DNA from: Paenibacillus endoradicis
GTDB taxonomy: Bacteria; Bacillota; Bacilli; Paenibacillales; Paenibacillaceae
Reading direction: 5' to 3'
DNA length: 64,000 bases
NCBI RefSeq assembly: GCF_024721975.1
Contig: NZ_JANQBB010000008.1
Coordinates: forward strand, 62,001 to 126,000
Part shown: in pieces, positions 8,436 through 17,207 of the stretch
Layout of the letters: every line of letters starts with the position of its first letter
Position numbering within the stretch: the stretch's first letter is position 1
The notes under the pieces: generated by a model
What the model was told of the DNA's origin: nothing
Databases searched by the model: none
The model's input: only the letters and a program-made list of their open reading frames with translations
Position numbers and translations under genes: made by a program

Positions 8436-8870
8436 TTGAAGGAAGTAATGATATATACAGATGGTGCTTGTTCAGGTAATCCTGGACCAGGCGGTTACGG
8501 AGCTATTCTGTTCTTTGGAGAACATCGTAAAGAAATAAGTGGTGGGCAGCGGGATTCAACGAACAATAGAATGGAAATACTAGCAGTTATTAAAGCATTA
8601 GAAGTATTGAAAGAAAAATGCCAAGTGACAGTATATAGTGATTCCGCATATGTTGTAAATTGTTTTCAAAAAGGTTGGATTTTTGGTTGGATGCGTAACG
8701 GATGGATGAATAGTAAGAAGCAACCAGTTGAGAATCAAGATTTGTGGAAACAGCTATGGCAACTGATGCAGCAACATCGTGTGGAATACGTGAAGGTGAA
8801 AGGGCATAGCGATAATGAATTTAATAATCGCTGTGATGAATTGGCCCGAGCGGCAATTAGGAGCTTGTAA
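8436..8870 (+). CDS. rnhA: Ribonuclease HI
   Basis: A 144-residue cytoplasmic nuclease that cuts the RNA strand of RNA-DNA hybrids. The four metal-binding acids are present: Asp9 (YTDGACSGNPGPGG), Glu47 (NNRMEILAV), Asp69 (VYSDSAYVVN) and Asp134 (NRCDELA), with the catalytic-loop histidine at His124 (KGHSDN). The TTG start gives the conserved N-terminus MKEV-IYTDGA. An ATG four codons later is possible, with GGAAG just before it. No hybrid-binding domain is present. Confidence 0.95.
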   Translation: MKEVMIYTDGACSGNPGPGGYGAILFFGEHRKEISGGQRDSTNNRMEILAVIKALEVLKEKCQVTVYSDSAYVVNCFQKGWIFGWMRNGWMNSKKQPVENQDLWKQLWQLMQQHRVEYVKVKGHSDNEFNNRCDELARAAIRSL

Positions 8871-8873
8871 TAG

Positions 8874-10022
8874 ATGGACAAATGGCAGAAATTGAAAGAT
8901 GAATTAAAGCAAGTAGCTAGGGATTTGGGGATAGATGCTATTGGCATCGCATCACCTGATCCTTTTGTTGTATTAAAGGAAAGATTAATACGACATCGTG
9001 AGTTAGGAAGAGAGTCGGGCTTTGAAGCGAAAGATTTGGATCGTAGAACGGACCCTTCCCTTATATTTGATCGTCCAAAGAGTATCATCGCCATTGCAGT
9101 GGCTTATTCTTCTAAATTAGAGAACGCGCCCAAATCAGAAGAAGGTGCTAGGCGTGGTATTATGGCACGTTCTGCATGGGGAAATGATTATCATCATATA
9201 TTGCGAGATCGAATGCTCAAGCTTGAAGCATGGTTAAGAGAGCGTGAGCCAGATTTACGTAGTGAGAGTATGGTTGATACGGGAGAATTATCTGATCGTG
9301 CAGTTGCAGAGCGTGCAGGGATCGGATTTAGTGCGAAAAATTGTTCTATTATTTCCCCTGAGTTAGGATCTTGGATTTATCTAGGTGAGATAATTACTAA
9401 TTTACCGCTACCACCAGATGAAGAAGTCACTGAGCAATGTGGGACATGTACGAAATGTATTGATGCTTGTCCTACTGGAGCATTAGTCGGCCCAGGAGAA
9501 TTAGATTCTCAGAAATGTGTATCGTTCCTTACCCAGACTAAAGGTATGATCTCAGATGAACATATGCGTAAAATAGGCAATCGATTGTATGGATGTGATA
9601 CATGTCAAATCGTATGTCCGATCAATCGTGGGAAGAACTGGACACATCACGAAGATTTGATTCCAGACGTTGAAGTCGCTAAGCCACTGCTTATCCCGCT
9701 ATTAACGATAGGAAACAAAGAATTTAAAGAAAAATTCGGTTATACTTCTGCGGCATGGCGTGGCAAAAAACCTATTCAAAGGAATGCAGTTATTGCGTTA
9801 GGTAACTTCAAAGATTCGACAGCAATCCCCTCGCTAGCAAAAGTACTAACGGACGATCCTAGAGAGGTACTTCGAGCAACTGCTGCATGGTCACTGGGTA
9901 GAATCGGTGGAGATGAATCGTTAGCAGTACTAGAATCGGCAATTGCAAGAGAGAAAGATGAAGAAACAATCAATCAAATTAATTTGTCAATAAATAACAT
10001 TATTAGCTGTAAAAGTAAGTGA
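8874..10022 (+). CDS. queG: Epoxyqueuosine reductase
   Basis: A 382-residue cobalamin-dependent iron-sulfur enzyme for the last step of queuosine synthesis in tRNA (epoxyqueuosine to queuosine). An N-terminal DUF1730/cobalamin-binding domain carries the catalytic-Asp region (SMVDTGELSDRAVAERAGIGF). Two [4Fe-4S] motifs follow: CGTCTKCIDACPTGAL, and YGCDTCQIVCPINR paired with an upstream Cys in QKCVSFL. The C-terminal HEAT-like repeats (RNAVIALGNF, RATAAWSLGRIGG) are typical of the longer QueG form. It starts 3 bp after rnhA, so it is translated from the same message. Confidence 0.95.
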   Translation: MDKWQKLKDELKQVARDLGIDAIGIASPDPFVVLKERLIRHRELGRESGFEAKDLDRRTDPSLIFDRPKSIIAIAVAYSSKLENAPKSEEGARRGIMARSAWGNDYHHILRDRMLKLEAWLREREPDLRSESMVDTGELSDRAVAERAGIGFSAKNCSIISPELGSWIYLGEIITNLPLPPDEEVTEQCGTCTKCIDACPTGALVGPGELDSQKCVSFLTQTKGMISDEHMRKIGNRLYGCDTCQIVCPINRGKNWTHHEDLIPDVEVAKPLLIPLLTIGNKEFKEKFGYTSAAWRGKKPIQRNAVIALGNFKDSTAIPSLAKVLTDDPREVLRATAAWSLGRIGGDESLAVLESAIAREKDEETINQINLSINNIISCKSK

Positions 10023-10028
10023 AAATCA

Positions 10029-10057
10029 TTGCCTAAAGTGTTGTATCATGATATTAT
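10029..10057 (+). promoter_or_regulatory. Sigma-A promoter before the YneF-like gene
   Basis: TTGCCT (10029-10034), a 17-nt spacer and TATTAT (10052-10057), just after the queG stop. This suggests the following pair has its own promoter. Confidence 0.5.
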
Positions 10058-10103
10058 ACAGTGATGCAATGCTAACAAAACATTGAAAGGTCTAGGTGAA
10101 ATT

Positions 10104-10322
10104 ATGGAATGGTATAATTATGTGATTCCGATTGTAACGCTTCTTATTGGTGCAGTGGTTGGCTTCCTTGTCGGAGTATACTATTTGCGTAAGCAGCTTG
10201 AAAATATGCAGAACAATCCTGAGATGCTTCAGAAGATGGCAAAGCAAATGGGCTATAATCTGAATAATAAACAGATGCAAAAAGCTCAGAATATGATGAA
10301 AAATCAGAAATTCCCTCGATAG
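10104..10322 (+). CDS. YneF-like (UPF0154) small membrane protein
   Basis: A 72-residue protein. Residues 5-28 are one hydrophobic segment with a glycine pattern (LLIGAVVGFLVGVYY). The cytoplasmic tail has the UPF0154 motif: NPEMLQKMAKQMGYN, then K-x-MQKA-x-NMMK. YneF-family proteins are common in Firmicutes; their function is not established. The ATG at 10104 is used because the family starts right before the membrane segment and GGTGAAATT lies upstream; an in-frame TTG at 10083 lacks a good site. Confidence 0.82.
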   Translation: MEWYNYVIPIVTLLIGAVVGFLVGVYYLRKQLENMQNNPEMLQKMAKQMGYNLNNKQMQKAQNMMKNQKFPR

Positions 10323-10356
10323 TTACTAACGAGGGCAGGAGGGAGCGAACTACTGA

Positions 10357-10950
10357 ATGGCGGGGAAGAAGGATTACGTCAATTCGCAGGTTTCTAGCAA
10401 CCGAGATAAGATTGAAGAGCATATAACAGAAATCTTAAAATTAATTGGTGAAGATGTAGAACGTGAAGGTTTGCTTGAAACACCAGCACGAGTGACTCGC
10501 ATGTATGAGGAGATTTTTGCTGGCTATGAAGTTGAGCCACGCGAAGTTCTAGGTGCAATGTTCGACGAAGATCACGAAGAGTTAGTTATCGTGAAAGATA
10601 TCGTCTATTACAGTCAATGCGAACATCATATGGCTCCATTTTTCGGTAAAGTTCATATTGGATATTTACCAAGTGGAAAGATCGTTGGTTTGAGCAAATT
10701 AGCACGTCTAGTAGAAGCTGTAACTCGTAGATTACAAGTACAAGAGCGTATTACCACTCAAATTGCAGACGTATTAGTAGAAGAATTAGACCCTCGCGGC
10801 GTTATTGTCGTAGTAGAGGGTGAACATTTATGTATGTGTGCAAGAGGAGTTAAAAAGCCTGGAAGTAAAACGATTACGACGGCTTTACGTGGACAATACA
10901 AACAAGAGCCTGCTTTGAGGGCAGAATTTATGACATTACTTAAGCAATAA
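10357..10950 (+). CDS. folE: GTP cyclohydrolase I (type IA)
   Basis: A 197-residue enzyme that converts GTP to 7,8-dihydroneopterin triphosphate, the entry to folate and, with QueD, to queuosine synthesis. Zinc and active-site motifs are present: YYSQCEHHMAPFFGKVHIGY and EHLCMCARGVKKPGS (two Cys and one His zinc ligands). GLSKLARLVE is the GTP-binding helix. An AGGAGGGAG site is 12 bp before the ATG. Its presence close to queG is notable, since both can serve queuosine synthesis, although folE is also needed for folate. A terminator follows. Confidence 0.96.
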   Translation: MAGKKDYVNSQVSSNRDKIEEHITEILKLIGEDVEREGLLETPARVTRMYEEIFAGYEVEPREVLGAMFDEDHEELVIVKDIVYYSQCEHHMAPFFGKVHIGYLPSGKIVGLSKLARLVEAVTRRLQVQERITTQIADVLVEELDPRGVIVVVEGEHLCMCARGVKKPGSKTITTALRGQYKQEPALRAEFMTLLKQ

Positions 10951-11008
10951 TCTATAAGGTAATTCAAAAAGCGGACTTTGATCGCCTGTTTTATGAACAT
11001 ACTTTTAT

Positions 11009-11062
11009 AAAAGAAACTTCTGAATCGCCTTGTAAAAGGATGGTTCGGAAGTTTCTTTTTTC
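11009..11062 (+). terminator. Terminator of folE
   Basis: Stem AAGAAACTTCTGAA (from 11011) with TTCGGAAGTTTCTT, followed by TTTTT. Confidence 0.88.
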
Positions 11063-11183
11063 GTTAATTTGCGTTATTCTTAGGGAGTTAAACAAATGAA
11101 TTTATAAAGCTTAACGTCAAGAATTAGTTTAGCTATCGTCATCATATATTATATAAGTGATTCATATAAGGGAGTGTTCTGTA

Positions 11184-12662
11184 ATGAAGTTAGAACAGCT
11201 TATAAATAAGTTATTATTTACTCATATCATCGGGAATGTTGATGTTGAAGTAGCGGGTATACACAATGATTCCAGAGCAATCAAGTCTAATGATATGTTT
11301 GTATGTACGAAAGGTGCGAAGGAAAATGGTCATGCCTACATCCCTCAAGCTATCGCGAATGGTGCAAAGATCATCGTAATACAAGATAAACAAGAACGAT
11401 ATGAAGAAGGCATTACGTATATTCTCGTGCCTGACACGGGAAAAGCAGCCTCCATTATGGTCGATGCATTCTATAGCTCACCAACTCGTCAACTTAAGCT
11501 TATTGGTGTTACAGGTACAAATGGAAAGACAACTACAACGAATCTCATCGAGCACATTTTGACGTATCATCAACATAAGACAGGTGTAATCGGTACGATT
11601 GAAATACGTTATCCAGGCTATCAAGAAGAAGCTAAGTTAACGACGCCATTATGTTATGAATTACAACGTTATTTCTATAACATGAAACAAGCAGATGTAG
11701 ACTATGCTGTAATGGAAGTTTCTTCTCATTCGCTTGATCTTGGGCGTATACATGGATGTCGCTTCAAAACAGCTGTGTTTACTAATCTAACGCAAGATCA
11801 TCTCGACTACCATCTAACTATGGAAGCTTATGGTGAAGCTAAAGGGTTGTTGTTCGCCCAATTAGGTAATGATTATGAGCAAGCAAGTTATGCTGTATTA
11901 AATAGTGATGATCCTTGGAGCGAGCGCTATGCTAGAAAAACTTCAGCACAAATTATTACGTATGGTCTTGGTGAAGCGGCATTAGTGAGAGCGACGAACA
12001 TTAATATTACTGCAGCAGGTACTAGTTTTACATTAACTACACCATTAGGTGAAGTGGAATTATCAACAAAATTAATTGGTAAATTTAATGTATACAATTT
12101 ATTAGCTGCTATAAGTGCAGTAATTCCTGAAGGTTTAACTCTTAATCAAATTAAAGAAGCAATTGAAGGTGTCGAAGGAGTTCCAGGGCGCTTTGAAGCT
12201 GTACAGCAAGGGCAACCTTTTGCCGTAATTGTAGACTATGCACATACACCAGATAGCTTAGAAAATGTATTGCGTACAGCACAACAGCTTGAGCCTAAGA
12301 AGTTAATATGTGTAGTCGGTTGTGGTGGCGATCGTGATCGTACGAAGCGACCATTAATGGCGAATATCGCTATTGAAATGGCAGACCATGTTTACTTCAC
12401 TTCTGATAACCCACGTACAGAAGATCCTGTTGCGATTTTAGCAGATATGACGGATCATCTAACAGAAGGTCATTTCACAACGCATATTGACCGTAAACTA
12501 GCGATTGAGGATGCTATTAATGAAGCACAAGCAGGAGATATTATTGTGATCGCTGGAAAAGGTCATGAAAATTATCAAATCATCGGTACGGAAAAGTCGC
12601 ATTTTGATGATAAAGAAGTAGCGAGAGATCAACTTATAGCACTCGGCTACACGCAATCGTAA
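11184..12662 (+). CDS. murE: UDP-MurNAc-L-Ala-D-Glu:meso-diaminopimelate ligase
   Basis: A 492-residue Mur ligase that adds meso-diaminopimelate to the cell-wall precursor in the cytoplasm. It has an N-terminal substrate domain with NDSRAIKSNDMFVC, the ATP loop TGTNGKTTT, the central ligase motif VMEVSSHSLDLGR, and the C-terminal DNPRTEDP signature, whose DNPR selects diaminopimelate over lysine. The ATG at 11184 has AAGGGAG 10 bp upstream. It stands alone with terminators on both sides, outside the usual dcw cluster, so it may be a second, paralogous MurE. Confidence 0.95.
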   Translation: MKLEQLINKLLFTHIIGNVDVEVAGIHNDSRAIKSNDMFVCTKGAKENGHAYIPQAIANGAKIIVIQDKQERYEEGITYILVPDTGKAASIMVDAFYSSPTRQLKLIGVTGTNGKTTTTNLIEHILTYHQHKTGVIGTIEIRYPGYQEEAKLTTPLCYELQRYFYNMKQADVDYAVMEVSSHSLDLGRIHGCRFKTAVFTNLTQDHLDYHLTMEAYGEAKGLLFAQLGNDYEQASYAVLNSDDPWSERYARKTSAQIITYGLGEAALVRATNINITAAGTSFTLTTPLGEVELSTKLIGKFNVYNLLAAISAVIPEGLTLNQIKEAIEGVEGVPGRFEAVQQGQPFAVIVDYAHTPDSLENVLRTAQQLEPKKLICVVGCGGDRDRTKRPLMANIAIEMADHVYFTSDNPRTEDPVAILADMTDHLTEGHFTTHIDRKLAIEDAINEAQAGDIIVIAGKGHENYQIIGTEKSHFDDKEVARDQLIALGYTQS

Positions 12663-12705
12663 TGAAAGCGAAATATATGACTTTGTAATAATTGATGTAA
12701 AATGT

Positions 12706-12796
12706 GAAAGACCCCAGAACAATTATTGGACTGTATCGCTCATAGCTAAGAAAAGCTAATTATGAGCGTACAATCTAACGTTCAGGGGTCTTTCTG
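12706..12796. terminator. Long bidirectional terminator hairpin
   Basis: Outer stem GAAAGACCCC/GGGGTCTTTC plus an inner stem CGCTCATAGCT/AGCTAATTATGAGCG, about 90 bp in all. It lies between the convergent murE and methyltransferase genes with A/T tracts on both sides. Confidence 0.8.
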
Positions 12797-12800
12797 ATAT

Positions 12801-13505
12801 TTATTTAAGAATAGCTAACATACCATCTGCTGAGGGTAGAAAGCGGAATTCGGTAGTCCGTATGCTAACATTCACGCACATTTGACTTAGCTCTTGCTGT
12901 AAATTATCAAGATGGGGATATAGTTCATCCTTAAAACCAACAAGAGGATATAGAAGGATAATACCACCCTTTTTGGTTACTCTAATCATCTCTTTGATCG
13001 CAGCCAAATGAAATGAGTAATCAAATTGTTCTTGATAAAGGAACAAAAAATGATTACAAATTACACAAGAAAACATGTCATCTTGAAATGGTAAGTTCGG
13101 TAGCATTGCATTTACATAAACTTCTCTATCCATATCATTTTTGTAGCTTTCAATAAATTTATCTAACGAATGCTCTCGAATGTCGTCATGCTGTTGTATG
13201 TCATGGTAATAGTTCCAAACAAATGCCTCTTTTTTGGAGCTGAGTTTCTCAGAAGCGATAAGTAGCTGTTGCTGCCCAAACTCATATATTTGCTCACTAT
13301 TTAATTTGTACAGTGGGTCGCATGCCATTGCATCGTATCCTCTATGGATACATTCGGCAGTAAAGGATGAAGCCCCGGCTGCAATATCAAGTATTTTTCC
13401 TTTTGCCAACGTAGCTTTGTCTAACATGAACATCGATTGATATTCTTCGAAGGAGCGACATGTCATCGCAACTCCTTGTTGAGCATATAACTCTTTGTTA
13501 TTCAT
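12801..13505 (-). CDS. Class I SAM-dependent methyltransferase
   Basis: A 234-residue soluble protein. Motif I is ILDIAAGASSFTAECIHRGYDA at about residues 36-57, with the acidic end of strand beta2 in ACDPLY. A later FSCVICNHFLFLY is the motif post-II/III region, and KEMIRVTKKGGIILLYPL is the strand beta5 region, all of Rossmann methyltransferase type. The substrate is unknown. The ATG at 13505 is chosen because AGGAGAG lies 8 bp upstream; an in-frame upstream extension is not supported. It is a single gene. Confidence 0.85.
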   Translation of the reverse strand: MNNKELYAQQGVAMTCRSFEEYQSMFMLDKATLAKGKILDIAAGASSFTAECIHRGYDAMACDPLYKLNSEQIYEFGQQQLLIASEKLSSKKEAFVWNYYHDIQQHDDIREHSLDKFIESYKNDMDREVYVNAMLPNLPFQDDMFSCVICNHFLFLYQEQFDYSFHLAAIKEMIRVTKKGGIILLYPLVGFKDELYPHLDNLQQELSQMCVNVSIRTTEFRFLPSADGMLAILK

Positions 13506-13793
13506 AATCTCATCTCTCCTAGGCTTCACTAATCTCATCTCATCAAAACTAAACTATTCTGTAGTATATTTCTTAGTGATATTATAACCAGTATATGGAT
13601 TAAATCAAGAACAATATGAAATATACTTTGGCATTGCTCTATCTAGAGAAATATCTAATTGTCGTCATTATATTACGCAAGTTGGTGATCCATTAGATTA
13701 ACCTCAATATAATCCGAATAAAATTAAGATAAGAGGGGCTAACTACTTACATATCGAGAAATCTTTCTCGATTTAACTTTTGGAGGTATACTT

Positions 13794-14903
13794 ATGAAAA
13801 TTCAAGCAATGATTACTACCGACGCAATTGATTTTGAGCAACAAACACTTGTTTTAGATGAGCCAAAAGCTGATGAAGTCTTAGTGAAAATTGTTGCAAC
13901 TGGGATTTGCCACACTGATGCAACTGTTTTAGACAAATCTATACCTGTTCCTTATCCAGTAGTTTTAGGTCATGAAGGTGCTGGTATTGTAGAAAAAGTT
14001 GGCTCGAATATAACGACTGTTCAACCAGGGGATCACGTCGTACTTGGTTTCTCTTATTGTGGGCATTGTGATAACTGTCTAGAAGGTAATGCAGGTGGCT
14101 GTGAAAACATGCTTCCCCTAAATTTTGGAGGTAAAAACAAACGAGGCGAAACGCCACTTCACACGGAAGATGGTCAAGATATTTCTCAATTTTTCGGTCA
14201 ATCATCATTTGCAACGTATGCAACTGTAGGTGAAACAAATGTTGTAAAAGTAGATAAAGAAATCGACCTTCGCTATCTAGGTCCATTTGGCTGCGGTATT
14301 ATGACTGGGAGTGGGACCGTACTTAACTCATTAGCTCCAGAGCCAGGTACAAGCTTCGTTGTATTCGGTACAGGTGCAGTTGGTTTGTCTGGGATGATGG
14401 CTGCAAAAATTGCTGGTTGTTATCCAATTATCGCTGTAGACATTCACGATAGCCGTCTTGAATTAGCGAAAGAACTAGGTGCAACTCACACAATCAACAG
14501 CAAGCAGGAAGATGTAACAACGAAAATTAGTGAAATCACTGGTAAAGGCGCACACTATGCATTAGAAACGACTGGTGTTCCAGAAGTAATATTAGCAGGT
14601 ATTCGTTGTCTACGAGTGAAAGGTGAAATCGCAACAGTTGCTGTTGGTAAACGGGATTTAACACTAAACGTATTCACGGACATCGTTGGACCGGCGAAAA
14701 CATTAAAAGGCGTTATCGAAGGCGATGCGGTACCACAATTAATCATTCCCAAATTAGTTCAATTCTTCAAAAATGGACAATTCCCAGTGGATAAATTAAT
14801 AAAATTCTACGAGTTCGACCAAATTGAACAAGCCTTTGCAGATTCTAAAAATGGTTCGACGATCAAACCAATTGTAGTATTAGACAAAACATATAAAGCC
14901 TGA
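13794..14903 (+). CDS. Zinc-dependent (aryl-)alcohol dehydrogenase, NAD(P)-dependent
   Basis: A 369-residue medium-chain dehydrogenase. Catalytic zinc ligands lie in GICHTDATV (Cys, about residue 38), GHEGAGIVEKVG (His-Glu) and GPFGCGIMTG (Cys). The structural zinc site is CGHCDNCLEGNAGGC. The Rossmann motif is GTGAVGLSGMMAAK, and VDIHDSRL after strand beta2 indicates NAD. The closest type is the aryl/benzyl alcohol dehydrogenase group, judged from general pattern. GGAGG is 9 bp upstream. It is a lone gene with a terminator, so the physiological substrate is not indicated by context. Confidence 0.9.
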   Translation: MKIQAMITTDAIDFEQQTLVLDEPKADEVLVKIVATGICHTDATVLDKSIPVPYPVVLGHEGAGIVEKVGSNITTVQPGDHVVLGFSYCGHCDNCLEGNAGGCENMLPLNFGGKNKRGETPLHTEDGQDISQFFGQSSFATYATVGETNVVKVDKEIDLRYLGPFGCGIMTGSGTVLNSLAPEPGTSFVVFGTGAVGLSGMMAAKIAGCYPIIAVDIHDSRLELAKELGATHTINSKQEDVTTKISEITGKGAHYALETTGVPEVILAGIRCLRVKGEIATVAVGKRDLTLNVFTDIVGPAKTLKGVIEGDAVPQLIIPKLVQFFKNGQFPVDKLIKFYEFDQIEQAFADSKNGSTIKPIVVLDKTYKA

Positions 14904-14955
14904 GATATCTACCTCTAGTAGTTATTCTAAAAATATAAAACGATCGAAAAATAAA

Positions 14956-14992
14956 GAAATCCCGCTAGAAAGTTTTCTAGCGGGATTTTCTG
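14956..14992. terminator. Bidirectional terminator
   Basis: GAAATCCCGCTAGAAA with TTTCTAGCGGGATTTTC, an almost perfect stem with a tiny loop. It separates the convergent dehydrogenase and hydrolase genes. Confidence 0.88.
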
Positions 14993-15044
14993 CTAAAATC
15001 GCTTATAGCTCTGTTTCTGAAAGAAAGTTTGAATCAGTCTGTAA

Positions 15045-16031
15045 TTATATATTGCTTAGAAATTCAGATATATTTTTCATATAACGATTAGGATCTTTGC
15101 GGAATAACAATTCATGTTGACCATTTTCGATAATCCAAAGACTTGAATATTCCGTTTGCTGATTGGCAGCAATTTTCTCTGCAATATGATAATCAGCTTT
15201 ATTGTCTGACGTACCATGAATAATATATAGTGGGATGTCGTAATGTTTGTTAAGAATCGATTGTGCAGGTGTATTTGAAAAGACATGATTCGTCCATAAT
15301 GGTAACAATTGACTGATGATTGTCGTAGTCGGATACTTAGGTAAATTTACATATTGTTGCAAATTCGTATAAAGTGTATCAGGACTAGGTAAAAATAAAC
15401 TATCGAGTATAAGAGCATCAATCTGGTCGGATTCTAAAGCTGCTTGTAATGCTGTGCCAGCACCCATAGAGAAACCCCACACAATAATCTTCTCAGCGCC
15501 CCGCTGCTGGGCATAATCTACTGCTGCGAGTAATTGACTCTTTTCCTCGCTCCCCCATGTAGCGGGAGCGCTATATGCCTTAGAAGCATAACCATAATCG
15601 AACATAATAACATTATAATCGAGCTCATTCATAAGCTCGGCTAAATCGTACATTGGTACCCAAGTCTCTTCTCGATTCGCACCATAACCATGACTTAGAA
15701 TAATAGTTTGTTTGGATACGGATCTGCTTTCTGAGATATTCGCTGGAATATACCAACTATCTACCGTTGTTTCACCACTTCTACTAGGATAAACAGCAAT
15801 TTCATAGGATAATTTTTTTTCATCGAATGGGTTCGATTCCAAAGGTGGAACGTAAGGATATGCTAGATTCCAAGCAATAATAGCATGACTTACTAGTATA
15901 ATAATTGCTAGAAATGAAAAGATTGCAACAACAATGGCAAGTAGAAAATGTCTGAAGCGAGTGTTTTTTCTATGCTCGGGTACGATAAGTTGCGTAGTAC
16001 GACCCTGTATTAATTCGATGCCACTGTCCAT
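15045..16031 (-). CDS. Membrane-anchored alpha/beta hydrolase
   Basis: About 328 residues. After ~25 cytoplasmic residues, a hydrophobic segment (LLAIVVAIFSFLAIIILV, about residues 30-50) anchors the protein with the catalytic domain outside. The fold is shown by SHGYGANREE (oxyanion region), the nucleophile elbow WGFSMGAGTA (Ser), a late Asp in HGTSDNKADY and the His in ENGQHELL. It resembles YqkD/BAAT-type extracytoplasmic hydrolases; the substrate is unknown. The ATG at 16031, with GGAAG upstream, is preferred over an in-frame TTG at 16103 that has no spacing from its purine run. Confidence 0.82.
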   Translation of the reverse strand: MDSGIELIQGRTTQLIVPEHRKNTRFRHFLLAIVVAIFSFLAIIILVSHAIIAWNLAYPYVPPLESNPFDEKKLSYEIAVYPSRSGETTVDSWYIPANISESRSVSKQTIILSHGYGANREETWVPMYDLAELMNELDYNVIMFDYGYASKAYSAPATWGSEEKSQLLAAVDYAQQRGAEKIIVWGFSMGAGTALQAALESDQIDALILDSLFLPSPDTLYTNLQQYVNLPKYPTTTIISQLLPLWTNHVFSNTPAQSILNKHYDIPLYIIHGTSDNKADYHIAEKIAANQQTEYSSLWIIENGQHELLFRKDPNRYMKNISEFLSNI

Positions 16032-16279
16032 TATTTTCACTTCCGTTTCATTAGCATTGATGTCGTTACTAATAATGCTAGACCCCAATGGAATTACTGT
16101 CAACCTACTATGAGCTTTTGTAAAGGAACTGTAATATAACTTCCTTCAGAAAAAGAAATATTAATTTACAGAAATAAGATAGATGAAGTATACTTAATGA
16201 GAACGAATATCAATGGATTTGAAAATAAGTTTTATACAATGAAACGAAAGACTGCATGGGCATGTCATAATATAAATAG

Positions 16280-16374
16280 ATGTAATTCAAGGGGCAAACG
16301 AAAAGTTTTAACTTATGCTTACGAAGTAACTTTTCTTAACTTAGATGTAACTCAAGGGGCAAACGAAAAGTTTT
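16280..16374 (+). repeat. 60-bp repeat family, locus B (one and a half units)
   Basis: The half unit 16280-16309 (GATGTAATTCAAGGGGCAAA...GAAAAGTTTT) is followed by a complete 60-bp unit at 16315-16374 that begins ATGCTTACGAAGTAACTTTT and ends GAAAAGTTTT. The end directly joins AGGAG of the IclR gene. It has the same architecture as loci A and C but different middle bases. Confidence 0.8.
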
Positions 16375-16388
16375 AGGAGATGAGAAAG

Positions 16389-17141
16389 ATGGAGCAAGGT
16401 AAATCTACTGTTAGATCGGTTGAGCGAGCATTGGATCTATTATTATGTTTCACGCTAAAGCCTTCATGGGCGATGACGGAACTTGCTGGGCATGTTGGCT
16501 TACATAAAAGTACAGTTCATCGTATGCTTGCGACACTAGAAGAAAAAGGATTTATCGAGCGTGATCAAATAACTGAACGATATCAACTAGGATTGAAGGT
16601 ATGGGAGCTATCATCGAATTTGGCACCTGAAAGTGATCAATCAACGATGTGGCAAAAAGAAATGGAACGTTTGCGCGATCAACTAGGAGAAACGGTAAGT
16701 ATATATGTACGATCAGGTGTGGAAAGAATTCGTATTCAATCTGTGCAAAGTCATGAACCAGTTCGTCGTGTTGCTCCAGTAGGTGCACGCTTTCCGCTTT
16801 ATGCAGGGGCATCGAGCAAAGTGCTTATTGCATTTGCTTCTCCACTGGAACAGCATGAAATATGGGAGCATCCATCATGGCAATTACGTGAAGGTAATAA
16901 TATGGAAACATATGAATCTGAGTTGTTAGAAGTAATGGAGCAAGGTTATGCGGTAAGTTTTGAGGAACGTGAAAGTGGAGTTGCAGCAATATCTGTGCCG
17001 ATTTTTGATCGTGATTGTGGAGTGATCGCGGCATTAGCTGTATCAGGACCATCGAGTAGATTGACAATGGAATCGATGAAAGACTTTGCTCCGATTTTGC
17101 AAGGCTCAGCAAAGCGAATGAGTATGATGGCGAGATTATAG
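16389..17141 (+). CDS. IclR-family transcriptional regulator
   Basis: A 250-residue regulator. The N-terminal winged helix-turn-helix (about residues 8-70) has the IclR pattern: VERALDLLLCF, MTELAGHVGLHKSTVHRMLATLEEKGFI. The C-terminal effector domain has GARFPLYAGASSKVLIA and the late motif GYAVSFEERESGVAAISVPIFD. Such proteins sense small metabolites and often control catabolic genes, but no obvious target operon adjoins it; an amidohydrolase lies 2.5 kb downstream behind a chemoreceptor gene. The ATG at 16389 has GGAG 9 bp upstream; the ATG at 16380 would abut the site. Confidence 0.92.
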   Translation: MEQGKSTVRSVERALDLLLCFTLKPSWAMTELAGHVGLHKSTVHRMLATLEEKGFIERDQITERYQLGLKVWELSSNLAPESDQSTMWQKEMERLRDQLGETVSIYVRSGVERIRIQSVQSHEPVRRVAPVGARFPLYAGASSKVLIAFASPLEQHEIWEHPSWQLREGNNMETYESELLEVMEQGYAVSFEERESGVAAISVPIFDRDCGVIAALAVSGPSSRLTMESMKDFAPILQGSAKRMSMMARL

Positions 17142-17165
17142 TTGTCTAATTGGAGTTATATAGCA

Positions 17166-17207
17166 TAGACCACCTTTAAATTCTATCAAAGGTGGTCTGT
17201 TTTTTAT
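17166..17207 (+). terminator. Terminator of the IclR gene
   Basis: AGACCACCTTT (17167-17177) with AAAGGTGGTCT (17188-17198), then GTTTTTT. Confidence 0.9.
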
